Positions 21,322-32,340 of a stretch of DNA of 64,000 nt are shown here, piece by piece (positions within the stretch are counted from its first letter, which is position 1; each line of letters starts with the position of its first letter). The translations under genes and the position numbers were made by a program. Origin of the DNA: Lineus longissimus (lineage: Eukaryota > Nemertea > Pilidiophora > Heteronemertea > Lineidae); assembly GCF_910592395.1 (NCBI RefSeq), contig NC_088313.1, positions 6,636,501 through 6,700,500 of the forward strand, given 5' to 3'. The notes beneath the pieces are model-generated. The model had not been told where the DNA came from. It saw only the letters and a program-made list of their open reading frames with translations, and searched no databases.

Positions 21322-24300
21322 CTATATTCTTTGACTTTGCTGCAGACAGTGCATGCGCAGTAGTTTCTTGACTTCGTCACGGTACCTCTTTCCCCCACCA
21401 ATACAATAAAGGTAAAACGTGCTTGCGAAATTCATATGCCAAAGTGTGACAATTGCGATGTATTGCACTTTATATCTCAGAGACCAATAGTCATCATTAA
21501 AGTCATAAAGATCTTGTAGAGCAGGCACGCCAAGAACCAAATCGTACAGACGATGTGGCAGTGACGTCACAACATAAGCCACGCAGACGAAAATCAACAT
21601 CCGGGTCAGGTGATGCGTCTCTTTTTCCTGTGACAAGGCAACACCCATTTCCTTACGGTTTTTTGTTGCAGTTTTCAATGTAACTATGATCCAAATGTTG
21701 CAGAAGACGATGATGAGAAATGGTATCAAACTACCACAGACAAGATTGTACATGTTACAAAGAGTTTCAAGGGCTGGACGATTGGGAATGGTGACCTTTA
21801 GGATGCCCGCAAATTCTGAAATTAAATTGGTTTCAACTTATAGTAGAATCGTTTGATTAAAAGAAGATAAATCCAACATCCGACAACAAGAATGATGACG
21901 CTATCAAAATGATGGTAGTAAAACGGTGATTGTCGACGACGCTTATGACGGCTACATCGCGGTGATAAAGATATCACCAATGGCGTATAATATGCAGATC
22001 AACTAGATCCATTCTCTATTCATAATATAAAGTGCAGACTTTCATTCAGAAATACAGTATGATTAGAAACGCTTTGGTTTTGCAATGTTAAAGAGGCTGG
22101 TTAGAACTGTTCTCTCCTCAATGCGGGGGGGGGGGGGGGCGCTCGCATAGCAAGACGACCGGTCTGACGATTTTGCCATAGCGGCATTTAGGAAGGCGTC
22201 CGATCGCCTTATAGGCTTTAGAAGAACACCCATTAGCATGAATCGTAAACGTTTCGAAGGAACTACATTGAATTATTTATGATAATCGCTGCAAAAGTAA
22301 ACTTTGACCCAACCTTCAGCGGATTTTTTTTACCGTTATAAAATGCATTACGCTCCTTCTTCGCATTGACCTCAAACCGCGGCTTCAAAAAGTTTCAACT
22401 GCTTTTTTCGGATTAAAGGAAAGGGCGGCTTTTTATTGTAGTATTGATGTTCTTCTACTGGTTCATCAGTAAACTATTTTTCTAGACGTGTTTGATGCTT
22501 TTCCAATTTTGTCTCAATTCTCAGATAGTAGAAAAACGCGTTACTCGTTATTCCTTCTACGCACAAGTCTTGGCAGGAAAGTCCTTTCCCGCCACTTACA
22601 TGCACGCCGAGATCCGAGTTCACGTCACCCCGTTATTATGACGCAACGTCATTTACATTATCGTCGCAGTAGCGGGGTACTCAAGCGCCATCACCGTGAC
22701 GTCGGAAAAATCGATATCAACACGATCCATGGCTACAAGAATCGCCTTACTAGTGCATCGTTACACGTGGAAAGGATCGACACATGGAGAGCGATCTCGG
22801 GTCAAATCGGAGTCGACATCGGAAAAGCGCGCTCATTCAGTCAGATTTTGATTTTCCTTTTTGTTCAATTTGTTAATGGAAACTACTTATGTAGAATGGG
22901 AGCTGACTGGGCAGCCGACTGCTGGGTAATATTGCCTTTAGTAATACCAATGGTTATTTAAGGCGGGTTTGATTACGTGGCCTTGAGTTGTTGTTGTCGC
23001 TTCACGAAGCTGCCGCATGGTGGCGGGTTCTCCCTGACCATACTTACCTTTGTACGAGAAGAATATATGAATGTTGATGACCATCACCGCCACAGTGCTG
23101 GCGGTTACTGCTCTCCAAGCATTGGATGTGGTACATCTTCGCTTTGCCGAGAGAGGGAATCTGACAACAATTAGACGATCAACGGACATCATGGCGAGGA
23201 AGAGGCCCGATAGAATAGCAGCGGAGTAACACAAATAGTATACCCACCTGTAATAGAATTGGGATTATGAGTTGACATTTTTAGGTTAAGCGTTGGTCAT
23301 TAACCCGGATACATGTCTACCGATATTGGAGCTAAACTCTATTTGGATTAGGAAGCATTGCTAGAAAAAGTATCAACCGTAGCTGGATTAATTCTACATG
23401 ATGTAAGCTGCAATAGTAAACGCCTCTGTAAATCAAATTCTTTCTGCAGAAAAGTCCAAGTGCTTGAAATCTAAATGATGAATTGTATAACTATTTCCAG
23501 CTCAAAATACTTTTATGAACATGTTTGAGAAAAGAATTCATACAAAAAATATGATTGACAATAAAACACTAATTAATGGCATTTTGTTTTGGAAATAAAA
23601 TGGAAAATCACTGCCAAAAACCGTTATTTGGGGAAATAGTGATCCCCCCCCCCACAAGTCCGAAGCACTATTAGTCAGAAGAATATGTACATGTATTGTA
23701 TGAACCAATTTGAAAAAAATTAAAAGCTGATATTTCTAGTTCCCTGAATGGTCGAAGAGGGTGCTCAAGACCGAGTAGAATATCATGCTAAAGTAACACA
23801 TTTCGTTTAGTTTGGTCCTAGTTATCTGAAGAGTGCTGGCAAATAATTCCCAAATATAACGCCTTATTGTCGGACTTATGAGATCGTCGGACTTATGGAA
23901 CTTTCTCTGCACGTCGGACTTGTAAGATGCTGGATTATTGGGGGGACACCGAAGTAGTCAGGGACATTGGAGTCACTGAGTGGTTCCCGATCGAGTCACC
24001 AGTGCGTATGTTTCATACAGGTACGCCCGGATGAGTCGTTCAATATCCAAACTGATGTGTAGATGAGTCTTGGAAAGCCCAGGGTAGTATGGGTCATAAT
24101 CTATTGACCTAACTTCTCATACTCACTGAAATTGAAACTCCGTGTAATTGGATTTCATCCAATCCATTTTAATGAAAGTCGCAACTATTATAACCAGATT
24201 TATTGTATCCACAATTGCCATTCCTGCCATGTAAATGCAGGTCGAAAACTTCCTATTCTCCTTCAACAAGCTGATCAATAGGGACAAAATATTGCCAGGG

Positions 24301-24485
24301 ATACCAAGAACATTGGTTACGATCCAAAAGTATTTAGTCAATACATCCAAAGACAAGAGCATTACAGAGATAATTTGTGGCTGTGTTGGTTGGGAGGCTG
24401 GCAAAACTACCGATGATGATACGATGAAGAGTACAGTATTGCTGCTGTTACCGTAAAGCAGGGAATGGTTGTTATTGTGAAACAT
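21322..24485 (-). CDS. Class A GPCR, peptide-receptor-like (copy B)
   Basis: Predicted 350-aa receptor from exons 24485-24127, 23247-23048 and 21815-21322. Donors GTGAGT and GTAAGT, AG acceptors and intron phases 2 and 1 are as in copy A. Very close to A from TM1 to TM7 (NVLGIPGNILSLLISLL, SVDRLIVVRFPLS, TRMLIFVCVAYVVTSLPHRL, NFASTFYLYCIGGGKRYRDE). It differs in the N terminus and the last residues (LQQSQRI). The start is the first true ATG, encoding MFHNNNHSLLYG; A's upstream ATG is not conserved here. It shares the missing TM3 cysteine, DRL, and altered TM6 and TM7 motifs. Intron 2 contains a dispersed repeat, and a Harbinger transposon lies about 570 bp upstream of the start codon. Appears intact. 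Confidence 0.88.
22411..22960. repeat. Dispersed repeat copy 2, in GPCR B intron 2
   Basis: Continuous version of the repeat found in pieces at 7908-9490. It lies between exons 2 and 3 of GPCR B. A run of about 16 G at 22124-22139 lies just before it. Its long plus-strand frame (22488-22961) is not conserved in the other copy, so I regard it as chance. Confidence 0.6.
23248..24126. other. GPCR B intron 1
   Basis: 879-bp intron with a short C-run near 23645 and, from about 23960, the flank sequence conserved beside exon 1 in copies A and B. No inserted transposon recognised, in contrast to the 3.1-kb intron of copy A. Confidence 0.5.
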
Positions 24486-25057
24486 TTTACTACTACTGCT
24501 GCTGCCGTCGATTTTCAATGAGATAAATGAGGAGTTGCTTGATCTATTCCACGTGGCGCATTGTTCAGATACGAGTGATGACAAATCTTGCGGTTATCAC
24601 ATGCATTATTAAACTCCTCACTGGTGGAGCTTCATTCTATTGCGTGCATTCTTGGTAAAATAATGCTCACCATTCGACTCTTTAGCGAATCCTTTAAAAA
24701 AAGGTTTAATTCTTACGATAAAAACTTGTTGAAATCTTCTTATTCTGATATTAATGGGGCTATAACTGGGATGAGGTTGGGCGGTTGTAGTCCCTCTGAA
24801 ACCATTCGAAGTCGCAATATGAAAAAATCAATCCGGAAAACCACCACACGGTGATTGTGACAAGGGCGCCCAGGTGATGGAGAGAATTGGCGTAATAGTT
24901 GTTCTCCTCGAAAAAATCTTACATTTCTATATCTGTGCAGGGTTTTCCCGCATACGTATTTATATTGCTCAGTAACCTGATAAGAATGCTTGTTGAGTTT
25001 AACGTTTGAATAGCATTTTTGAAAAGTTTTAAAGTCTAATCGATCTCAAAAGATATA
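24486..25057. other. GPCR B 5' flank, proximal part
   Basis: Alignable with the 5' flank of GPCR A for the first about 150 bp. It is separated from its original continuation (28046-28580) by the Harbinger insertion. Any promoter of GPCR B should lie here or beyond the transposon. Confidence 0.45.
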
Positions 25058-25345
25058 GGGCCGTATTCAATATGCTGTTTTAGCGACTGTTTAGTTAAAC
25101 AGTGATTACCTCTTAAGCGCCGTTTAAATTGATGTTGTACGCGGGCGTATAAACGGAGGCCTAAACGGCCTTTCAAAAGTCGCGATCATCGGACATTTAG
25201 CTGTACGCGGTCAAATCCCCGATCATCGCGTAACTTTCATTGTCGACACCAGACCAAGTTTAATGAACTGACGTAATTCGAGACGGGTAGGGATATTTAA
25301 ATGGGCTCGATCAGGCCTTGCACACTTTGTATGGTAGTTGCAACT

Positions 25346-26556
25346 ATGGGACCGAAAAGAGCGGAAAATTTTACGCACGAGCAAAGGATGGGCCTCATCC
25401 AGCTCATTAGACTGCAGGTGAAGGTGATAGAAGACAAACGATCGGATACCTCCTCCAACAGAAAGAAACAGAAGGCGTGGGACGAAATCGAGAAACAAAT
25501 GGCGGCGAATTTTCCCGAGAGGGCGAGGGCCTCTGCAAAGGACCTCAAGGAATTATGGAGAAGGATGAAAGGGAAGACCAAAACGGTCGCACGGGATAAG
25601 AAAATAGATATGGCCAAGACTGGCGGTGGAGCACCGGAAGTTGACGACCTCGACGAAGAAACAGTCGCAATTTTGTCCATTATAGCAAAAGATTTGGAGC
25701 AGATTAAGAACACTTACGACGATGATTTAACTGGAGCGGTCACCGGCACTCGCGATGAGGATGTTACTGCAGGCACCAGTTCAAGCGGAAATACAAATAA
25801 GAGGCAAGTATGCCTTCTGATGATTATTATGAAAAATACACATTTCTGAGTTGCAGGAAGTGCGTGTATTTTACTGTCATTACAAGATACAGAGTGGCAT
25901 CAGTATAAAACAAAAATATCTGGGATGGTTCTCGTGATGTAATGAACTGCAAAGCAAGTTACGAAAATTTACAAGCACTTGATTAACCAATGTTCTTTTA
26001 CAGTGCATATCATTTGCCCACTGAATACGATGATGACACCGAACCAGATGTCGAGTTAGAAGAAGTGAGAAGCAACGAGGATCAATTGTCAGTTTGGTAA
26101 GAGAATCGTTGAAAATGGTGGATGAAAATTGTTGCCCTAATTTTCCTTTCAACAGTCATTAAAATGAAAAATTTCATTTCATCTTTTGAACACGATAGTC
26201 CTGTACTTTCTGATTTGTTAAAATGCCACTCCTTTTTCAGCGGGAATAACAAGTCCTCAACTCGTGGAAGGCTGTCGCCGTCCTCGACAGTCTGCCGTGA
26301 GCAAACAACCCACACCAGTTCACGTCAGCAGACACTCGTTGCCACACATCAGCAGAGAGCCGTCGCTCCGAGACAGCCGACAAGTTCAGCATTACAGAAG
26401 ACGACCGAAGCCTTGTCTTATCTGAAAGAGGAACACGACATGAAGATGGAATTATTGGAACTTCAGAAACAGGCAGCTATATGTAAACGAAAGGCCTATG
26501 AAGCAAAAACTGAATATTACAAAGAAAAACTTAAACAGAAGCGAATCGACCTTTGA
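25346..26556 (+). CDS. Harbinger Myb/SANT-like DNA-binding protein
   Basis: Second protein of Harbinger elements; in studied relatives it binds the transposon ends and helps bring the transposase into the nucleus. Exon 1 ends at about 25802 before a GCAAGT donor (GC-AG intron). Exon 2 is about 26004-26096, after TTCTTTTACAG and before GTAAGA. Exon 3 is 26241-26556. Phases agree and the frame stays open throughout. The N-terminal domain has spaced tryptophans (KAWDEIEKQM, LKELWRRMK) typical of Myb/SANT-like modules. The middle is acidic and Ser-rich. The C terminus is a basic coiled coil (ALSYLKEEHDMKMELLELQK). The start is taken at MGPKRAENF; an upstream in-frame ATG also exists. Confidence 0.8.
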
Positions 26557-26604
26557 ATTCTGAAGGGACAAATCCACTTATTAATTCATCCATTTATGTT
26601 GCTC

Positions 26605-27866
26605 TTACTGATTAAAATGCTGCATGATGAATCGTTGTCGGAATAAGTTTCCTCTGAAATTTACTTCAGCCGGGTTGATGGGTCGTTCTGGTTCACCGAT
26701 TTCACGTCGAGGAAGGTCAGCTTCTGGCTCCGGTACAGGATCATTCATTCGTGTGGCGAGATTATGTAAGCAGGTGGTCGCAACTATTATTGCCATGTTG
26801 TGATCCAACTGAAAAATGAAATTTAATATCAGAGTCAGTTTATCTGTGTTAACGTGTTTTTTTGGCAAAGCGTACAACACAAGGGGGAGTAAACCGTTTC
26901 CATCACCAGTGAACCGTTTATGATACTCACTGAACACCTCAGATGCATTCCCTTGGAGACGCAGGGAAATCTCTTTTTCCAAATCCCGAATGCTCGTTCA
27001 ACCACTCCCCGGGTACGTCGTTGGGCATTGTTGTAACGGTTCTCCTCTGGTGTTGTTGGGTTGCGAACCGGGGTAAGCATGAACGTGCTGCAAGTGTAGG
27101 CCGGATCCCCTAGCAAAATGCCTCTGTATTCCCCTGCTTGAAATTTACGGAATAGTTGTGATTCTTGAAATATCCGCGAGTCATGTGCCGAACCGTACCA
27201 TCTGGCAACAATGTTAGTGAAAAGAAGTTGATGGTCCACAACACCCTGGCAGTTGATACTATACCAACCTTTACGATTGATAAAATGGGCCGCACGCTCC
27301 CCACCAGGATTAACTATAGCAACATGGGAACCGTCTATAGCACCAACGACCCCAGGGAATTGGGCAATCTCATAGAAGCCTTCGGCAATAGTTCTCCTTT
27401 CTTCCGGTGTGGTTGGAAAGTGAATGAATTGCTGACGTCTGGCACAAATAGCAGAGGAAACGCGATGAACCACCCTGCAGACAGTTGCCTGGGATACGCC
27501 ACACATATCACCAATGTCCATTTGGAATGATGCCCTGGCATAAAAGCGCATGGCAACCAGCACCTGCTGCTCCGGGTTCAGAGCATGATTACTCTCCTTT
27601 AGTGGCATCAAATCCGGGGCTAAGAAATCTACTAGCCAACGAAATGTGTCCTTGGAAACCCGGAATCTGCGGATAAATTTACTGTCGCTATACTTTCGGA
27701 GCGCATCCACTCGGACCTCAAATACTCTTTCGACACGAGGACGGCCCAACAGTACCTCCTCCTCCTCCTCCTCTTGTGCAAACTCAAGAATTTGTAAAAC
27801 CGCCTCCATGATGTCTAAACCTGTGCTGCATGTACTTGCGTTCCACCTAAACGCGGACATAAACAT
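26605..27866 (-). CDS. PIF/Harbinger DDE transposase (HARBI1-like)
   Basis: Two exons, 27866-26931 and 26808-26605, joined in phase 0 across a GTGAGT donor and TTTTTCAG acceptor, give 379 aa, close to the usual 350-400. An N-terminal helix-turn-helix-like segment (CGVSQATVCRVVHRVSSAI) precedes the DDE nuclease: first Asp in GVVGAIDGSHV, second in GILLGDPAY, Glu in VVERAFGIWKKRF. The second exon supplies IIVATTCLHNLATRMNDP, the conserved end of the family. An acidic run EEEEEE lies near residue 35. The enzyme cuts and pastes the element using its terminal repeats. A later in-frame ATG (MEAVLQILEF) is an equally good start. All catalytic residues are present. Confidence 0.9.
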
Positions 27867-28045
27867 GCCCAGCCCGGCGATTAAATTTTCTTTTGTTGCT
27901 TAGACGTCGGCTAACCGCATGTTGGATAATAGCTTATTCTGAATTGGCGTATAACTTTAGACAGGCGATGATCGGGCGATCAAGAAATTTGTACGCGCGT
28001 AACCCTTAAACAGTCGCTAAAACACCATATTGAATACGGCCCATA

Positions 28046-28580
28046 GTTTTGACGCCAAAGACGACATCAATGCCCGATTTGGGCAAAAGTTCTAGTCGAT
28101 TCTCGATCGAAGTTGCGAGTTGTAATCTTTTTTGACTTGATAATATTCGGTTTGACAATGTTACTTACTAAAATGTCATCTGAAAGAAGAGTAGTGCCTT
28201 CCAGATTGTCCAGCTTTCCAGATTCTGAACTCGACGTCTCCAGTTGTACAACAGGAATAGACAAAGGCGTTACTATAGCGGGTAACTGCCAGTCAACTTG
28301 CTTTCGAATCGGTGGTACGAACAACGTTTCGGTTATGAACAACGTACTGTGTCATTTGGAAATCCCACGTCTCTGTTCCCGCATGCTTGGTAAAGTAGCA
28401 ACTGGTAGAAAAACAACACTAGTTGATCTATTCGTACTGAAATATGAAACAGCCGCAATCACTGCTCATCGTAACCGTTAATTGGTTTTTTTTGCAAGCA
28501 AACTGCGAGCAACATACTCGGCACGTATAAATCCGAAACACTATCGACTGTTTTTGAATGAAGAGTGATAATGATACCAA
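28046..28580. other. GPCR B 5' flank, distal part
   Basis: Continuation of the GPCR B upstream region beyond the transposon: matches 15380-15830 upstream of GPCR A at CATAATATTCGGTTTGACAA, CTGAAATATGAAACA and ATCGACTGTTTTTGAATGA. The A copy is uninterrupted, so the transposon arrived after the duplication. Confidence 0.5.
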
Positions 28581-28989
28581 TATTAATCGGTAATACATGT
28601 TCAAGGAATACAAACGGGCGTGGACGTCGATTGGGGCCTGGCAAAGCCTACTATTATGAGGGCCCTGGGTTTTTAATCTAGTTTTTTTTTCAATATGGGA
28701 GTTTGAACCGGCACCTCTCTCATCCATTTGTCATCCATTTCTTAGTGGCGCCCCAGCGTATTCATTGTATCAGTGTGGCTATTGAAGGGGCAATATCTGT
28801 TATAAATGAACCATAGCATTTTATAGCGACTAATTACTGTAAGTAGCGCTTTATGAAATTGTGTTTAGCATTTCTCGATATTTTATCCCCCCACCCCCAT
28901 CCCAGCCCCACCCCCAATACATCCACACGCATACTCACACATTTTTTTTTGGTCAAACCTGTTGTTTTTGTGCTTCTTTTCCTATGTTC
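28581..28989. other. Spacer between GPCR C and B
   Basis: No gene. Contains a CCCCACCCCCATCCC-rich stretch around 28890 and a CA/CT-rich stretch before the GPCR C stop codon. I see no canonical AATAAA signal for GPCR C in the first 100 bp downstream. Confidence 0.4.
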
Positions 28990-30579
28990 TTAGTTCGAAG
29001 TCGTGGTCATGCAGTGAAACAGTTTTTTAACGTCATTGCGGTACTTCTTTCCTCCCCCGATGCAGTAAAGGTAAAATGTACTGGCGAAATTCATATGCCA
29101 AAGTGTGACAAAGCCGATATATTGTACTTTGTATCTCAGGGACCAATAACCATCATTAAAGTCATAAAGATGATGTAGAACTGGAACAGCAAGGACCAAA
29201 TCGTACAGCCGATGCGGAAGTGACGTCACAACATAAGCCACACAGACAAAAATCAACATCCGGTTCAAGTGATAAGTTTCTTGTTCTTGCAACAAGGCAA
29301 CGCCCATTTCTTTACGCTTTTTCGAGGCGGTTTTCAGTGTAATTATGATCCCAATGTTACAGATGACGATGATGAGAAATGGTATCAAACTACCGCATAC
29401 AAGGTTGTACATGTTGCATAGGGTTTCAAGGGCTGAATGATCAGGAATTATCACCTTGAGGACGCCCGCAAATTCTGAAAGAATAAGCGCGGAATGAAAA
29501 TTAGCAAGACCATTTCCTGCTGGCTCTGCCACCAGTCGTAGTAGAGGTCATGTTAGGCCAATATATAGCCCATCACGCCTTGGATGAATTATACGTGTTC
29601 CCTGACGAATAACAACTTCTCCAAGTGCAGATCAAATGCTGAAAAAGAAAAAGAATTTGAACATCCATACACGGAAGCAATACGAAAAAAACTACCTACC
29701 TTTGTATGCGAAGAAAATATGAATGCTGATGACCAGAACAACAGCAGTGCTGGCGATCACTGCCCTCCACGCATTGGCTGGGGTACATCGCTCCTTAGCC
29801 GAGAGTGGGAATCTTACAACAATGAGGCGATCGACGGACATCATGGCGAGGAAGAGGCCCGAGAGAATAGCAGTGGAGTAAACCAAATAGTAAAGCCACC
29901 TGTAGAGGGAAAAAAGATCTTTCCAATGGGGCTCTTTTTTACGCTGAATGATTTGAGACCGTTTACCAACAATTCATTTGCATCCAACGTCTTTCTTTTT
30001 TAAATTGAAGCCTTTTTTAGCCGATTAAACCTAAATTTACTTCATATTCCCATTAAACATGTTAACGTTTTGCATGGTCAATGGATGGTTCGATCGGCTC
30101 TGTATTATCGTAGCTAACTTGCATGGAAAACTGGGTGACAAGCTCTAGATCTAGTATTTACAATTTGCTTCATGATGTTCGCTTCCTTGTAGCGGCTGCA
30201 GTTGTGTGGATAACAATAGTATTCGTCAAATTAATCATACTTACTGAAATTGCAACTCCGTATACGATCGTTTCATCCAATCCCGTGCGATGAAATTCAC
30301 AACTGTTGTTGACAAAAGTACCGTATCGGAGATTGCCATGCCAGCCATGTAAACACAGGTCGAAAATTTCCTATTTTCTTTTGACAGGCTGATAAGGATA
30401 GACATGAAATTGCCAGGAATGCCAAGAACATTTGTCACTATCCAAAAGTATTTTGTCAACCCGTCGAGAAATCCAAGCATCAGTGCGATTTCCGGTGATG
30501 ATGTTGTTTGGTCCGTCGTCCAAACAGGTGCGATGTAAAACACGGTATTGTTTTCTGATGTACTATAAACCACAGTCAT
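28990..30579 (-). CDS. Class A GPCR, peptide-receptor-like (copy C)
   Basis: Predicted 339-aa receptor from exons 30579-30245, 29899-29700 and 29474-28990, compact introns of about 345 and 225 bp, phases 2 and 1, donors GTAAGT and GTAGGT. More diverged than A and B are from each other, but with the same hallmarks: NVLGIPGNFMSILISL in TM1, STCVYMAGMAISDT into TM2, SVDRLIVVRFPLS, TRMLIFVCVAYVVTSLPHRL and NFASTFYLYCIGGGKKYRND. The first true ATG encodes MTVVYSTSENN, leaving a short N terminus with an NNT sequon. TM3 lacks the usual cysteine; ECL2 keeps one (LETLC). This uninterrupted copy may best represent the ancestral gene layout. Ligand and G protein unknown. Confidence 0.88.
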
Positions 30580-30756
30580 TTTTGTTTTTAAGGCGATGTT
30601 ACTCTTAATCACTATTGTGTTGCCAATGATACACACTAAATTCCTGTTTTAGATACGACAGCTTGTGCATCCTTTAACGCTGAATGCTAGTGTTAATAAC
30701 TAACACAACTACATACATCATTGTACATGATGCTCTCATCTCGGATGCTCTCCGTT

Positions 30757-30766
30757 CTTATATAAA
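30757..30766 (-). promoter_or_regulatory. Possible TATA box for GPCR C
   Basis: TTTTATATAAG on the minus strand, about 180 bp upstream of the chosen ATG of GPCR C. The core is nearly palindromic, so it could also serve the plus strand. Supported by position and sequence only. Confidence 0.35.
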
Positions 30767-30813
30767 AGTTTAGAAGGCATGAGTTCGCTTACAGTGTCCA
30801 CATAGCGAGGGGC

Positions 30814-31424
30814 GGCTTATTATAAACCACGAGATGCGGAATGTGAAATCGCGAGATGCCAACCTCGGTGAGAGTACCATGCGCCACAGGCTGTATTGCA
30901 AATATGGAACCTGAAAAGGCGACCATTCATGAGACCGAGGCTGTAGTAGTTTATAGGGAGCTATCCTTGTTTTGATTGGCCCATTGAAATAGACTCCGCT
31001 GTGCGATGTGTGTTATTTAACCTAATTGATAGCCTAGTTTCGATGGTTAGACTATGGCCCGCGCTATTTCTAGGGATGACCAGACGTTCACCAAGTGCAT
31101 GCCCTGTGTTATCGGTCAATCATGCATATGGTGACTTGTGCCACCAGGCGTAACGGGAAAATAGTCTTGATACATGCAGCATCCTGAACCTCGTGGTATT
31201 ATACTCACAGTATATCTTGATAAATTGAAAAAACCTTTGTGGTCAAGATGAACATGCAGTTTCATGTAGCCTTTGTATTGTCTTCGGCCCTACTATCATT
31301 GAATGGAGTAGTGGACAGCAGCATCAGAAATGGTGATTGATTGTTTAGAAAATCTTGTGGCAGAAAATAATGATTACTCATCTCGCGACTTCGCCATTTC
31401 TCATCTCGCGGTTTATAATAAGCC
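30814..31424. mobile_element. 611-bp nonautonomous transposon with 9-bp target duplication
   Basis: Flanked by a perfect direct repeat GCGAGGGGC (30805-30813, 31425-31433). Terminal inverted repeats GGCTTATTATAAACCACGAG versus GGCTTATTATAAACCGCGAG, with further inverted similarity (AATCGCGAGATG / AGTCGCGAGATG). No transposase. A 9-bp duplication suggests mobilisation by a Mutator- or Merlin-type enzyme (inference). It lies about 180 bp beyond the presumed GPCR C promoter. Confidence 0.85.
31248..31340 (+). other. 30-codon signal-peptide-like frame inside the transposon
   Basis: Starts at an ATG in GTCAAGATGA context and encodes MNMQFHVAFVLSSALLSLNG followed by ten residues and a stop. The hydrophobic core with small residues before VVDSS looks like a secretory signal. 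It may be a captured first exon or chance. No downstream exon is recognised and the local GT sites are poor donors. Confidence 0.3.
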
Positions 31425-31433
31425 GCGAGGGGC

Positions 31434-32340
31434 ATAGGTTTTTCCTACCTTAAGTCACATCATTTTGAATGATACACAAATTTTAGATCAATTCCTAATT
31501 AGCTTGTTTGCTCGATTGAGAACCAGGCAGGCTTTCCAACCTGCCTTGCTGACCTGTGCTGGAAAAAAATAAAGGGAAATCGAACGGATATTGGTAAAAA
31601 GAATGTGGCTGATGATTATTGAGACCTGCCGTTTGGACTTCGCCTCAAATTTAAGGCAGATTTTAGCAGAATACACCCCACTGCATGCAATGCCAGTTAT
31701 TTCAGACGCAATGTCAGTCATGCCAGTAGTCCAGGTTAAGTTATCATTTCCACATAATAACCGCCCATAATCTAACCTACCTATGAAAAAAATCGATGCA
31801 CCAATCTGAGCCATTACTTAAATAAATGACAGTTAGGTGTGGCAAGTGACACTTTGAACGAATCTAGGCTTTCTAATTATTCTAGCAGTGAGCCGATAAT
31901 CAGACTGGAGTAAATGTAACCTGGCGATCATATATAGCTGAATTCGTATCAGAGTATCGAAACCCAAGTGGTTGGAACTGTAATGAATGGCATATATTTG
32001 TGACAGCACCGAGTACGAAATACCCAAATACCACAGTGTTGGACAACTTCTTAAATTGCTGAAACTGTTCCTCAACACCTGAAATCAAATCATCCACACG
32101 CAGTCCGCGTTGTACGCTTTATGTTGCAATATGTATTGTGTGCAATATGATATCACCGCAATAGAAACAAAACAGTGTAATATTATATCAGGCAAAATAG
32201 TTGGTCGGGGACTCCACCGGGTTTGAGACTGTTTGATCTTCAGTGCAAGTTAGAATTACAATGAAATGCAGTTGTAGTAATTTACCCCATATAACCATAC
32301 TCATTAACTTGTTAATGTCGAGTTTTAACTTAATACAAAT
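31434..32340. other. Intergenic, no gene recognised
   Basis: Several short minus-strand frames, none with recognisable domains. No clear repeat. Confidence 0.4.

Larger units (their letters stand above)
25058..28042. mobile_element. Apparently complete PIF/Harbinger transposon
   Basis: 2985-bp element with 36-bp terminal inverted repeats, GGGCCGTATTCAATATG then TGTTTTAGCGACTGTTTA, identical except for one base. ATA is repeated directly outside both ends (25055-25057, 28043-28045), consistent with the 3-bp target duplications of this superfamily. It carries the two expected convergent genes: a Myb/SANT-like protein on the plus strand and a DDE transposase on the minus strand. Neither shows a stop or frameshift once introns are removed. 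It is the only transposon here that looks potentially autonomous. It sits in the 5' flank of GPCR B. Confidence 0.9.

Noticed and set aside
22488-22961. 157-codon plus-strand frame in GPCR B intron 2
   Set aside because: The related sequence at 8952-9490 does not preserve the frame, so the similarity is at DNA level only.
28690-28720. tRNA-like B box (GGTTCAAACTCC on the minus strand)
   Set aside because: Does not fit the B-box consensus at the last position and no A box or cloverleaf can be formed around it.
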